64,000 bases of DNA, taken from positions 265,263 through 329,262 of the forward strand of contig JBAXIO010000003.1 in assembly GCA_037138335.1 (NCBI GenBank), in the 5' to 3' direction. Source of the stretch: CAIRDP01 sp037138335 (GTDB taxonomy: Bacteria > Bacteroidota > Bacteroidia > Bacteroidales > FEN-979). The stretch's first letter is position 1. The number at the start of each line of letters is the position of its first letter. Positions 8,324 through 17,380 of this stretch are shown here, piece after piece. The position numbers were made by a program, and so were the translations under genes. Below the pieces are notes generated by a model. That model was not told where the DNA came from. It did no database searches and worked only from the letters and a program-made list of their open reading frames with translations.

Positions 8324-9736
8324 ATGATACGAAACCTTACTATTTTCATCGTCTTGTTTTTTATATCGGTTCAGGCCTTTTCGCAGGACGACCATTACTG
8401 GACCCAGCAGTTCGGTGCGATCAGCACCATCATGGGCGGGGCTGTTGTCGCCGGGGTCAGGGATAATACGGCCATCTATTATAACCCGGGGGCCCTGGGA
8501 TTTATCAACCAGCCCTCGCTCTCGGTCGATGCAAACGTTTATAAGATCGATAAAATATTTATTGATGACGGACTGGGGAACGGGGTCAACCTGAATTCTG
8601 CCCAGTTAAGCATTTATCCCCAGATCATCTCAGGGCTTGTTAACATTATAAAGAGCGACCATTGGAAATTTTCCTATGCCCTGCTGACAAGGAATTATGC
8701 CAATGTGCTTATGAATACAAGGTATACAAACACTGATTTTGATCCATCCCTGGTTTTTCCCAACATGAAATTTATCGGTGCGTTGGATTATACCAACCAG
8801 CTTAATGAGCAATGGCTGGGATTGGGGGTTGGATACAGGATAAACGATAACTGGAGTGTCGGGGGAACCCTTTTCATAAGCTACCGTGCACAAAGTTACC
8901 AGATGACGAATTATGTACGCCTGGTATATAAAGACAGTCTGACTGATTTGTTTGGCAGTGCAAACAATGACAGGAATTTAAAGTACAAAACATTCTCCGG
9001 CCTGTTAAAGTTAGGTGCAGCCTATCAGACCGGCCGATGGAAGTTCGGGCTTACCCTGACAACCCCTTCCATCCAGGTCTATGGAAAAGGAGATATCCAG
9101 AGGGAAATCTCTGAAATCGAACTCGATACTGCGGGAGGCGGTGGAGGGGCGGTTATTATGGGAAGGCAAAGCTCCATATCGGCCAAATACAAGCGGCCGC
9201 TTTCGATAGGGTTTGGGGTGGAATATGCCACAGCTAAAACAAGGATTGCCTTTAGCTGTGAATATTATACAAAAATCAAGATCTATCATTTGTTTGAACC
9301 TGACTCCGACCCGTTTATTTACCCGTCTTCTGCCGATACCGGTAGTACCCATAAAATGCTTCCAAGTTTTCTTCATGTTCAGAACGCGGCTAACCCCGTA
9401 TTTAATTTTGGGATCGGGTTCAGCCAGGACCTGAGCACTAAGTTCACCCTTATGCTGGGATTCAGGACTGACTTTTCTTCTTATGTCCAGCCTGAGGAAG
9501 GTGACAACTTCCTGCATAATTCTGCAGGATGGGACCTGTATCATTTTTCGGCAGGCGTTTCCTACCACCAGAAAAGGAATTCGGTAACGATCGGATTTAC
9601 ATACAGTGCAAGTCCGGCCAAATCGATAGAGCAGAATAATGACCTGGTGATACCTGTTGATTTCACCAGTAACCCGGTCGTTTACGCCAATTCATTCGGA
9701 CTGGTCATCGGCTACACCTACTATTTTCCTAAATAA
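8324..9736 (+). CDS. OmpP1/FadL-like outer-membrane beta-barrel protein
   Basis: 470 aa with a clear signal peptide ending after A-F-S-Q (residue 21). The segment G-V-R-D-N-T-A-I-Y-Y-N-P-G-A-L-G just after it matches the N-terminal signature of the OmpP1/FadL/TodX family, which moves hydrophobic molecules across the outer membrane. The rest consists of alternating amphipathic strands and ends in ...Y-T-Y-Y-F-P-K, a normal barrel end. The substrate cannot be inferred. It starts a plus-strand run with the methyltransferase, pfkA and priA. The next gene begins 6 nt after its stop. Confidence 0.7.
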   Translation: MIRNLTIFIVLFFISVQAFSQDDHYWTQQFGAISTIMGGAVVAGVRDNTAIYYNPGALGFINQPSLSVDANVYKIDKIFIDDGLGNGVNLNSAQLSIYPQIISGLVNIIKSDHWKFSYALLTRNYANVLMNTRYTNTDFDPSLVFPNMKFIGALDYTNQLNEQWLGLGVGYRINDNWSVGGTLFISYRAQSYQMTNYVRLVYKDSLTDLFGSANNDRNLKYKTFSGLLKLGAAYQTGRWKFGLTLTTPSIQVYGKGDIQREISEIELDTAGGGGGAVIMGRQSSISAKYKRPLSIGFGVEYATAKTRIAFSCEYYTKIKIYHLFEPDSDPFIYPSSADTGSTHKMLPSFLHVQNAANPVFNFGIGFSQDLSTKFTLMLGFRTDFSSYVQPEEGDNFLHNSAGWDLYHFSAGVSYHQKRNSVTIGFTYSASPAKSIEQNNDLVIPVDFTSNPVVYANSFGLVIGYTYYFPK

Positions 9737-9742
9737 TAATTG

Positions 9743-10912
9743 ATGCCTGAGAATACGTCAACAAACCTGATGATCGCAAAGACCGTAAGCGGCCTTGAAC
9801 CAATACTTAAAGCCGAACTTGATGCTATCGGTGCCTTGAATGCCGAGGTGATGAACCGTTCGGTCAGTTTCGAAGGTGACAAAGCCTGCATGTACCGTGC
9901 AAATTACCTCTGCAGCACAGCCCTGAGGATACTCCTACCGGTGCATGTCTTCGAGATCAATGCACAGGAAGACCTGTACCGTGAAATAAAGGAGTTCCCA
10001 TGGGAAGACCACCTTGACTCAGATTCGACCCTGGCCATAGATGCCGTTATCTCCTATACCGTTTTTACGAATTCCCAGTTCGTGGCCCAGAAAGCCAAGG
10101 ATGCCATTGTTGACAGGTTCCGGGAGAAGTTCGGGAAACGGCCTTCGGTCGACCTCGACAATCCAACCCTGAGGATCAACGTCCACCTCTTCAAAGACAC
10201 CTGTACCGTATCACTGGATTCATCGGGACAGTCTTTGCATAAGCGGGGTTACCGCAAACAAACAGGGATCGCTCCCCTCAACGAAGTCCTTGCAGCCGGG
10301 CTGATCAGGCTGTCGGGATGGGACAAAAAGAAACCCCTGCTGGATCCCATGTGCGGTTCCGGCACTATTCTTATTGAAGCCGCAATGCTGGCTTCCGGGA
10401 TGCCTTCGGGTTATTTCCGCAGCGACTATGGCTTTTTCAAGTGGAAGGATTTCGACCAGTCACTTTGGGAGAAAGTAAAGTCAGAGGCCGGGGCCCTGGT
10501 AAAAGCCCCGGAGGATGTCAGGATCGTGGGTTTCGATAAATCGGTGATGAGCCTGAAACGGGCTGTTGAAAATGTAGGCTTCGCCGGATTGGACCGTGCG
10601 ATTTATCTCAAGCGGGCGGCGTTTGAGGATTCCATCCCGCCATCCGCCGAAGGCATTATTATCATGAACCCGCCTTATGATGAACGTATTGAACTTGACG
10701 ACTCGGTTGAATTTTATAAAATGATCGGAAACGTACTCAAACGCAAATACAGCGGATATAAGGCCTGGGTTATTTCTTCTGACCTTGAGGCCATTAAGTT
10801 CATAGGCCTTAAACCATCAAAAAAATATAAGGTTTTCAACGGGCCCCTCGAATGCAGGTTTCTGGGTTTTGACCTCTACGAGGGAAAAAAATCAATTACT
10901 TTTGCTGACTGA
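9743..10912 (+). CDS. THUMP-domain class I RNA methyltransferase (RlmL N-domain/YpsC type)
   Basis: 389 aa. An N-terminal THUMP RNA-binding domain (about 45-160) precedes a Rossmann methyltransferase domain. That domain has the SAM motif D-P-M-C-G-S-G-T near residue 200 and the catalytic N-P-P-Y motif near 312, both typical of N2-guanine methyltransferases acting on 23S rRNA. The size matches the single-domain form rather than fused RlmKL. The ATG at 9743 was preferred to the overlapping TTG at 9740. It lies between an outer-membrane gene (6 nt upstream) and pfkA (15 nt downstream). The exact rRNA position modified is not shown by the sequence. Confidence 0.9.
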   Translation: MPENTSTNLMIAKTVSGLEPILKAELDAIGALNAEVMNRSVSFEGDKACMYRANYLCSTALRILLPVHVFEINAQEDLYREIKEFPWEDHLDSDSTLAIDAVISYTVFTNSQFVAQKAKDAIVDRFREKFGKRPSVDLDNPTLRINVHLFKDTCTVSLDSSGQSLHKRGYRKQTGIAPLNEVLAAGLIRLSGWDKKKPLLDPMCGSGTILIEAAMLASGMPSGYFRSDYGFFKWKDFDQSLWEKVKSEAGALVKAPEDVRIVGFDKSVMSLKRAVENVGFAGLDRAIYLKRAAFEDSIPPSAEGIIIMNPPYDERIELDDSVEFYKMIGNVLKRKYSGYKAWVISSDLEAIKFIGLKPSKKYKVFNGPLECRFLGFDLYEGKKSITFAD

Positions 10913-10927
10913 TTTAAAAATTGTGTT

Positions 10928-11908
10928 ATGCCTAGAGTTTCAAAAATTGGAGTTTTTACATCCGGGGGCGATTCCCCGGGGATGAATGCCGCGATCCGTT
11001 CGGTTGTACGCTCGGGTATCAACGAAGGCCTTGATGTATATGGAATTTTCCGCGGGTATGAAGGTATGATTGACGGACAGATAGAGCAGATGGAAAGGCA
11101 TTCTGTTTCCAATATTATCCAGCGCGGAGGCACTATCCTGAAAACGGCGAGAAGTAAACGCTTCATGACATATGAAGGCAGGCTTCAGGCCTACCAGAAC
11201 CTTGAGAAGCACAATATCAACGGCCTGGTTGCCATAGGAGGGAACGGGACTTTCACGGGGGCCCAGATCTTTGAAAAAGAATTTGGAGTACCAGTTGTTG
11301 GTTTGCCCGGAACTATTGATAACGATCTGTACGGCACTGATTTTACCATAGGGTTTGATACAGCCGCCAATACAGTGGTGCAGGCGGCCGACAAGATCAG
11401 GGATACAGCTACCTCTCATGACCGTTTGTTTTTCATCGAAGTGATGGGAAGGGATGCGGGTTATCTCGCACTCTGGAGCGGTGTGGCAACAGGGGCTGAG
11501 TTTATCCTGGTACCTGAAACGAAAACATATATTGACAACCTTGCCAGGCTTCTGAAGCATGATATGCGTAAAAACAAGACTTCCGGGATCGTGATTGTGG
11601 CCGAAGGAGACGATATGGGCGGAGCTTATGACATTGCCAGGCAGGTCAAGGAAAGGCTGCCCGAGATTGATGCAAGGGTTACCGTTCTGGGCCATGTCCA
11701 GAGGGGAGGATCCCCCACGGTGCAGGACCGTATACTGGCCAGCTGGACTGGTTTCGAAGCCGTTCACGCACTCATCGAAGGTAAAAGCAATATCATGATA
11801 GGGATTGAAGACAAAAAGATCACCTATACTCCATTTGACGACGCCATCAACAAAAAGAAGCAATTCAACTTCGGCGGGCTGGAACTGGCGAGGATACTGG
11901 CTTTATAA
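10928..11908 (+). CDS. pfkA: ATP-dependent 6-phosphofructokinase
   Basis: Cytoplasmic glycolytic enzyme that phosphorylates fructose 6-phosphate, 326 aa, the usual length of bacterial PfkA. The N-terminal T-S-G-G-D-S-P-G-M-N nucleotide loop, the catalytic T-I-D131-N-D133 motif and the substrate motif M-G-R-D-A-G-Y are intact. The Gly after the variable residue (G107, where PPi-dependent enzymes carry Asp) indicates ATP use. The motif usually written GGDGS or GGDGT reads G-G-N106-G-T here, so the Mg-ATP-associated Asp (E. coli Asp103) is Asn. The stop codon directly abuts the priA ATG with no gap. Confidence 0.95.
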   Translation: MPRVSKIGVFTSGGDSPGMNAAIRSVVRSGINEGLDVYGIFRGYEGMIDGQIEQMERHSVSNIIQRGGTILKTARSKRFMTYEGRLQAYQNLEKHNINGLVAIGGNGTFTGAQIFEKEFGVPVVGLPGTIDNDLYGTDFTIGFDTAANTVVQAADKIRDTATSHDRLFFIEVMGRDAGYLALWSGVATGAEFILVPETKTYIDNLARLLKHDMRKNKTSGIVIVAEGDDMGGAYDIARQVKERLPEIDARVTVLGHVQRGGSPTVQDRILASWTGFEAVHALIEGKSNIMIGIEDKKITYTPFDDAINKKKQFNFGGLELARILAL

Positions 11909-14407
11909 ATGGTACAACAACTTTTTGCGGATGTAATCCTCCCGCTGCCCCTGGCGGGTTCATTTACCTATGCACTTCCCCCCGAATTTGCCGGTAAAGC
12001 AGGCCCGGGAAGCCGGGTCATTGTGCAGTTCGGTAACCGCAAAATATATACAGCCCTGGTCAGGAAAATTCACAGTGATGTGGATAAGTCCATGACATTC
12101 AAGGAGGTTTTGTCGGTGCTCGACGACGAGCCCCTGGTGAGGGAATGGCAGTTCCGGTTTTGGGACTGGATGGCCTCATATTATATGTGTACTGCAGGGG
12201 AGGTGATGAATGCGGCCCTGCCTTCTGCTTTTAAACTGGCAAGTGAAACCCGTGTTGCGATCAATCCCGATTATATTATTGACTCGGTTACACTGAACGA
12301 AAAGGAATTCACCCTCGTTGAAACACTTTTCAACAGTAAAAAAAGTATAGAGATATCAAAAATCTCCAGGATCATAGACCAGCAAAAAATTATTCCTGTA
12401 GTCAAGACCCTGATAGAAAAGGGAGTAGTTGTTCTCGAAGAAGAAGTCAGGGAGAAATACAGGCCTAAAAAGGAAACGTATATCGCTCTCGGTGAATCAT
12501 ATACTGCGGATGAGGAATCCCTCAGGCAGTTGTTCGACCGGCTTGAGCGCAAGGCTAAAAAGCAGCTTGAGATCCTGATGACCTTTATGTCTTTATCCAG
12601 ACACGGAATTGAAAGCGCGCTGGATGTTAAAAAACAGGAACTGTTAAGGAAGTCGGGCTGTTCGGCAGCGGTTCTCGACGGTATGCTCAGGAAAGGCATT
12701 TTTGAAGTGTATGAAAAAGCTGCAGCCAGGGACAGTGTCAATACCCCTGAATCGGATCCGGGCTCGATCACTTTATCCGATCAGCAAACACTTGCCATAG
12801 ACGGGATCCGCGGGGCGTGGGAAGCAAAGGACGTAGTGCTTCTTCATGGGGTCACCTCATCCGGCAAAACCGAAATTTATATAAAGCTCATTGCCGAAAC
12901 TCTTGCACGTGGCAAGCAAGTGTTGTACCTGCTTCCGGAGATCGCGCTCACAACCCAGATCATCAACCGCCTGAGGAAATACTTTGGTAACAGGGTAGGG
13001 GTTTACCATTCGCGTTTTAATGACGGCGAGAGGGCGGAAGTCTGGAAGCAGGCATCTCTTGGGCCCGGAAGTTCAGGAAGCGATGGATTTTGCGATATAA
13101 TTCTCGGAGCCCGTTCTGCGGTATTTCTTCCTTTCTCTGATCTCGGACTGGTGATTGTTGATGAAGAACATGACTCATCGTTCAAGCAGATGGATCCCGC
13201 ACCCCGTTACAACGGCCGCGATGCAGGCTTATTCCTGGCCCATCTCCATGGAGCCAGGGCCCTGCTTGGATCTGCCACACCGGCTGTTGAAAGCTACTAT
13301 AACGCACAACTGGGCAAATATGCACTTGTTGAGCTTGCCGAACGATTCGGGGAGATGGAGTTGCCACTAATCCAGCTTGTGAACATAAAGGATGAACTAA
13401 GGCGAGGAAGGATGAAAACACATTTTTCAACGGTTCTGCTTGATCAGCTCGCCGAAGTGCTGAAGAATGGGGAACAAGCCATACTTTTCCAGAACCGCCG
13501 GGGGTTTTCACTAAGGCTTGAGTGTGAATCCTGCAACTGGATGCCATCCTGCAAGAACTGTGATGTCACCCTCGTATATCATAAAAAAAGCAACCAGTTA
13601 CGCTGTCATTACTGCGGCTATATTGCAACAGTGCCATCCCTTTGCCCCGTTTGCCATAGCCCCGGACTTAAGATGAAAGGCTTCGGCACCGAGAAAGTGG
13701 AAGAGGAACTTGGTCTCCTCCTGCCGGGAGCCAGGATTGCCCGTATGGATCTCGACACTACCCGGAGCAAGCATTCCCACCAGAATATCATAACAGGCTT
13801 TGAGGATCAAAAGATCGATATACTTGTTGGAACCCAAATGGTTACCAAAGGACTGGATTTTGATCATGTGAGCACTGTTTGTGTGCTTAATGCCGATAAT
13901 ATGCTGAGCTTCCCCGATTTTAGGTCCGAAGAACGGAGCTTTCAGCTGATGGCCCAGGTAAGCGGGCGTTCAGGCCGGAAAAAGAAGCGGGGGAAGGTGA
14001 TCATTCAAACATACAATCCGGCACATCCCGTGATCCAGTCGGTGGTGAAGCATGATTATACAGGCATGTACAGTTACCAGCTGGGCGAGCGCCGGAAGTT
14101 CAAATATCCTCCTTTTTACCGGCTTATCCTCCTGAAGGTCAAACACCGTGACCCCGAACTGGTTAACAGGGCGGCCTCGGTACTGGCAAAGAAACTTGTC
14201 AAAGTGTTTGGCACCCGCATACTGGGCCCAGAATATCCCCCGGTTGCAAGGATCATGAACCAGTACCTGAAACATATTCTTATTAAAGTGGAAGTGGAAT
14301 CTTCGGTAGTTTCTGCGAAGTCTAAGCTGCTTGAAATACTGTCGGAGTTTTATCAGAACCGTGATTACCACCCGGTGAAGGTTCAGATCGATGTAGATCC
14401 CCAATGA
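11909..14407 (+). CDS. priA: Primosomal replication restart helicase PriA (protein N')
   Basis: Superfamily 2 3'-5' DNA helicase that recognises stalled forks and reloads the replisome, 832 aa. An N-terminal DNA-binding region (about 1-280) is followed by Walker A G-V-T-S-S-G-K-T (about 311-318) and the D-E-E-H box. Between the helicase lobes is the zinc module, with eight Cys in CxxC-type pairs spanning about residues 538-577. The motif G-T-Q-M-V-T-K-G follows in the second lobe. All hallmarks are present and the length is normal for Bacteroidota. It begins at the base after the pfkA stop, so the two are co-transcribed and possibly co-translated, although their functions are unrelated. Confidence 0.96.
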   Translation: MVQQLFADVILPLPLAGSFTYALPPEFAGKAGPGSRVIVQFGNRKIYTALVRKIHSDVDKSMTFKEVLSVLDDEPLVREWQFRFWDWMASYYMCTAGEVMNAALPSAFKLASETRVAINPDYIIDSVTLNEKEFTLVETLFNSKKSIEISKISRIIDQQKIIPVVKTLIEKGVVVLEEEVREKYRPKKETYIALGESYTADEESLRQLFDRLERKAKKQLEILMTFMSLSRHGIESALDVKKQELLRKSGCSAAVLDGMLRKGIFEVYEKAAARDSVNTPESDPGSITLSDQQTLAIDGIRGAWEAKDVVLLHGVTSSGKTEIYIKLIAETLARGKQVLYLLPEIALTTQIINRLRKYFGNRVGVYHSRFNDGERAEVWKQASLGPGSSGSDGFCDIILGARSAVFLPFSDLGLVIVDEEHDSSFKQMDPAPRYNGRDAGLFLAHLHGARALLGSATPAVESYYNAQLGKYALVELAERFGEMELPLIQLVNIKDELRRGRMKTHFSTVLLDQLAEVLKNGEQAILFQNRRGFSLRLECESCNWMPSCKNCDVTLVYHKKSNQLRCHYCGYIATVPSLCPVCHSPGLKMKGFGTEKVEEELGLLLPGARIARMDLDTTRSKHSHQNIITGFEDQKIDILVGTQMVTKGLDFDHVSTVCVLNADNMLSFPDFRSEERSFQLMAQVSGRSGRKKKRGKVIIQTYNPAHPVIQSVVKHDYTGMYSYQLGERRKFKYPPFYRLILLKVKHRDPELVNRAASVLAKKLVKVFGTRILGPEYPPVARIMNQYLKHILIKVEVESSVVSAKSKLLEILSEFYQNRDYHPVKVQIDVDPQ

Positions 14408-14409
14408 TC

Positions 14410-14436
14410 ACTTCTGCTGCCGACTGCCGACTCTAC
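14410..14436. repeat. Degenerate heptanucleotide repeat between convergent genes
   Basis: About four 6-7 nt units in register (ACTTCTG, CTGCCG, ACTGCCG, ACTCTAC) fill the gap between the priA stop and the FtsB-like gene stop. The unit matches the longer array at 51714-51769. It may act as a buffer between convergent genes, but no function is shown. Confidence 0.55.
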
Positions 14437-14747
14437 TTATTCCTCTCCCTGGTAGTATCAACAATCAGATAAAGGTCTTCATTATCCTTTTTCATCAGGT
14501 ATTTTTCCCTTGCAAAACGCTCCAGTTCGGTTGAATCGGTAAGCAGTTTATGGGTGAGTGCCGAATCTTTCTGGATCTCGTCAAGGTAAAAATGCTTTTC
14601 CTGCTGAAGGTCATCAAGTTTGTCACGCAATTTGGCACGGATAAAAACATTGTTGCTGTCGAAGAACACCATCCATACAATAAAAGCCACCGTAATGACG
14701 AAGTACTTATTGATAAAGATTTTAAGTATTTTTTTCAGGGTTTCCAA
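14433..14747 (-). CDS. FtsB/DivIC-like septum formation initiator protein
   Basis: Small bitopic division protein, 104 aa. It has a short cytoplasmic N-terminus, one membrane helix (about 15-30, including the run V-A-F-I-V-W-M-V-F-F), then a periplasmic coiled coil (about 38-75, rich in Lys/Glu/Leu heptads) and a small end domain. That domain has L-E-R-F-A-R-E-K-Y-L-M-K-K, the typical FtsB/DivIC Arg-Glu-Lys-Tyr signature. In other bacteria this protein joins FtsL and FtsQ in the divisome. It lies 43 nt downstream of ppk1 on the same strand. Confidence 0.88.
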   Translation of the reverse strand: METLKKILKIFINKYFVITVAFIVWMVFFDSNNVFIRAKLRDKLDDLQQEKHFYLDEIQKDSALTHKLLTDSTELERFAREKYLMKKDNEDLYLIVDTTRERNK

Positions 14748-14790
14748 GGCAGTCTAAGAGGGATGAGATGCGGTTTCAATACTATGTTTC

Positions 14791-16848
14791 CTAACCAAGT
14801 TTTGCTTTGAGATAATTATAAAATTCAATCTGCGAGCGGAGTTTGGGAGCCCCCCCGTTCTTATACCTGTTTGCTTCCCGGCCTGCAATGATTCTTGCTT
14901 TTACATTATCGGCAAGCTCTATGTCGAGCATGTCCTGGAGTTCTTTCCGGAGGTCACTATCCTCTACCGGGCAGGCGACCTCAACACGGTTGTCGAAATT
15001 GCGCACCATCCAGTCGGCTGAAGTGATGTAATAAAGGGGTTTCCCCCCGTTTGCAAAAACGAGGACCCTTGCATGTTCAAGAAAACGGTCAACGATGCTG
15101 ATCCCTTCAATGTTCTCGCTAAGTTCTTCAAGGCCGGGAAGCAGCACGCAAATCCCGCGTATGATCAGTTTGATTTTAACGCCGGCGGCGGAGGCCCTGT
15201 AAAGTTTCCTCACTATGGTTTCGTCGACCAGGCTGTTCAGTTTAATGATCACCCATGATTCTTTCCCCGCCCTGGCATTCTTGATCTCCTTGCTCAGCAG
15301 CTTGATGAAGAATGCCCGCATGGAAAATGGAGAAAGGATAAGCTTTTCGAATTTATAGGGCTTGAGGCTGGCTTCCATCATATGAAAGGCATTCACCACG
15401 TCATGGCAGATATCCTGTTTTGCCGTTAAAAGGCTGATGTCGGCATACACTTTAGCCGTATCCTCGTTGAAATTACCTGTCCCGATGAGGGAATAAAAGA
15501 AATCCTTATTGCTTTCCTTACGGCGGATGAGGATCAGTTTGCTGTGAACCTTGAAGCCGGGTATCCCGTGGATTACTTTCACGCCTTCATCTCTCAGCCT
15601 CTCTGTCCAGTAAATATTGGCCTCTTCGTCAAAACGGGCCTGGAGTTCCATGAACACAGTCACATATTTTCCGTTCCTGGCAGCATTGATCAGGGCGTTG
15701 ATCACACTTGAATTCTTGGCTGCCCGGTATATGGTCATTTTGATGGAACGTACCTTGGGATCGATGGAAGCTTCCCTGAGCAGGTCAATAATGTATTGAA
15801 AACTCTGGTAAGGGAAATTCAGCATGATATCCCTTTCCCTCACAATTGAAAGCACAGAGCGGTTCTCAAAAAGATCCTTATGCTTTAATGGGGGAAGCTG
15901 TGAATACTGAAGCTCCTTATGCCCCATATTTGGGAAGCCCATAAAGTCTTTGAAATTGTGATACCTTCCTCCTCCGCGCGTGGGGTCGTTCTTCCCGATA
16001 TCAAGCCGTTTCTGTAACAGCTTCAACAGGTCCCCGGGGATTTCTTTGTCGAAAACAAACCTCACGGGCACCCCGCGCTTCCTTTGTTTCAGGCTGTCGC
16101 TTACGACCTCCAGGAAACTTTTAGCTACGTCTGAATCGAAGTCAAGTTCAGCATCCCTGGTGATCTTCACTGTATATGCCGAAAACGTGTCGTACCCGAA
16201 TATAGAGAACACCTCCGACAGGCAATAACGCACTATGTCATCCAGGAGGATAACGTAATGATTGTCATCGTGGGAAGGTAGTATAAGGAAGCGTGAAACA
16301 GTACGGGTTGGCAGTTCAATAAGTGCAAAGTCATCTTTAACTTTGCGGTTGCTGTGCCCTAATTTGACCGCCAGGTAAATGGATTTATCAACCAGTGAAG
16401 AAATTTCCCTGAGGCTGCTTATCATGATAGGGAAGAGGCCTACCCGAACCTGGTCCTGGAAATATCTTTTCACGAAACGGCCCTGCTCTTCGCTGAGCTG
16501 ATTCTCATCAATGATGAAAATTCCGTGAGATTTTAATTCACCTACAATTTCCTCATAAACCGCCATGAATTCTTTTTCCTGCACCTGTACTATCTCCAGG
16601 ATCTCCTTCAGTACTCTTTTCGGATTGACAACCGTGTCGTATGGCAGGCTTTTAACCTTGAGCATACGGTTCAGTGTTGCAACACGAACACGGAAGAATT
16701 CATCCCTGTTATTTGAAAAAATGCCGAGGAATTTCAACCGCTCGAGAAGGGGGTTGTTCTTATCGGCTGCCTCCTGGAGGACCCTGCCGTTGAAATGCAA
16801 CCAGCTTATCTCCCGGTTTAAAATAGGTAATTTTAATTTCGAAGCCAT
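14791..16848 (-). CDS. ppk1: Polyphosphate kinase 1
   Basis: Reversibly polymerises the gamma-phosphate of ATP into polyphosphate through a phosphohistidine intermediate, 685 aa as usual for PPK1. The N-terminal domain opens with L-N-R-E-I-S-W-L-H-F-N. The first phospholipase-D-like catalytic domain carries K-V-H-S-K-L-I-L-I with the phospho-accepting His, then G-T-G-N-F-N. The second has S-I-V-D-R-F-L-E-H-A-R with the assisting His. The start codon follows the stop of the SixA-like gene with no gap. The order glyA, sixA-like, ppk1, ftsB-like suggests one transcript from the promoter at 18711-18718. Confidence 0.97.
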   Translation of the reverse strand: MASKLKLPILNREISWLHFNGRVLQEAADKNNPLLERLKFLGIFSNNRDEFFRVRVATLNRMLKVKSLPYDTVVNPKRVLKEILEIVQVQEKEFMAVYEEIVGELKSHGIFIIDENQLSEEQGRFVKRYFQDQVRVGLFPIMISSLREISSLVDKSIYLAVKLGHSNRKVKDDFALIELPTRTVSRFLILPSHDDNHYVILLDDIVRYCLSEVFSIFGYDTFSAYTVKITRDAELDFDSDVAKSFLEVVSDSLKQRKRGVPVRFVFDKEIPGDLLKLLQKRLDIGKNDPTRGGGRYHNFKDFMGFPNMGHKELQYSQLPPLKHKDLFENRSVLSIVRERDIMLNFPYQSFQYIIDLLREASIDPKVRSIKMTIYRAAKNSSVINALINAARNGKYVTVFMELQARFDEEANIYWTERLRDEGVKVIHGIPGFKVHSKLILIRRKESNKDFFYSLIGTGNFNEDTAKVYADISLLTAKQDICHDVVNAFHMMEASLKPYKFEKLILSPFSMRAFFIKLLSKEIKNARAGKESWVIIKLNSLVDETIVRKLYRASAAGVKIKLIIRGICVLLPGLEELSENIEGISIVDRFLEHARVLVFANGGKPLYYITSADWMVRNFDNRVEVACPVEDSDLRKELQDMLDIELADNVKARIIAGREANRYKNGGAPKLRSQIEFYNYLKAKLG

Positions 16849-17364
16849 TTATTCGGATCCCGGCAGGGTAGTTTGCAAGCGTTTTGGAGTGATATAAAAT
16901 TTTAATTCTGATCTGGAAGCCGGGACTTCCTCCCATTTCCCGGTTTGAAATGTGATACCCACAACTGCAGAAGTAGGCATGTCGTCAATTCCCGGGTGAA
17001 GGAAGAGGTTGGCCAGCTGTGTGATCAACGGGTTATGGCCTATGATCATCAGTGAGGCAACATCATCCGGGGTACCGTAAATCAGGTCAAGTAGCCTGTC
17101 ATATGGCCCATCGTAAATCTTTCGGTCTTTAAGTATTTGTTTTACAGGGTATTCCAGACATGCTGCCAGTATCTTGGCTGTCTCATAAGCCCTGACGGCC
17201 TGGCTGGATATCATAAGATTAGGTTTTACCCCCTCTTTTATAAGATAGTCAGCAACCAGTTTGGTTTTAATCACTCCCTTGGGCAGCAGGCTGCGCTGGT
17301 CATCGGCAAGGCCGGCGGTTTCCCAGGATGATTTGGCATGGCGGACCAGGTAGAGGGTTTTCAT
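16849..17364 (-). CDS. SixA-like phosphohistidine phosphatase (histidine phosphatase superfamily)
   Basis: 171 aa. The catalytic signature L-V-R-H-A-K-S-S-W at residues 4-12 supplies the nucleophilic His. A second conserved His occurs in M-I-I-G-H-N-P-L near residue 107. Length and motifs match SixA, which dephosphorylates phosphohistidine in HPt or phosphotransferase proteins. The ATG at 17364 is preferred to one at 17391, because the longer form would overlap the end of glyA. Its stop abuts the ppk1 start, so the two are probably co-translated. The real substrate is unknown. Confidence 0.88.
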   Translation of the reverse strand: MKTLYLVRHAKSSWETAGLADDQRSLLPKGVIKTKLVADYLIKEGVKPNLMISSQAVRAYETAKILAACLEYPVKQILKDRKIYDGPYDRLLDLIYGTPDDVASLMIIGHNPLITQLANLFLHPGIDDMPTSAVVGITFQTGKWEEVPASRSELKFYITPKRLQTTLPGSE

Positions 17365-17380
17365 TATCAGTTTTTGCTTT

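Noticed and set aside
10940..11863. Long minus-strand reading frame (307 codons) opposite pfkA
   Set aside because: It is antisense to a complete, motif-bearing phosphofructokinase and has no recognisable domain. It arises from codon bias of the real gene.
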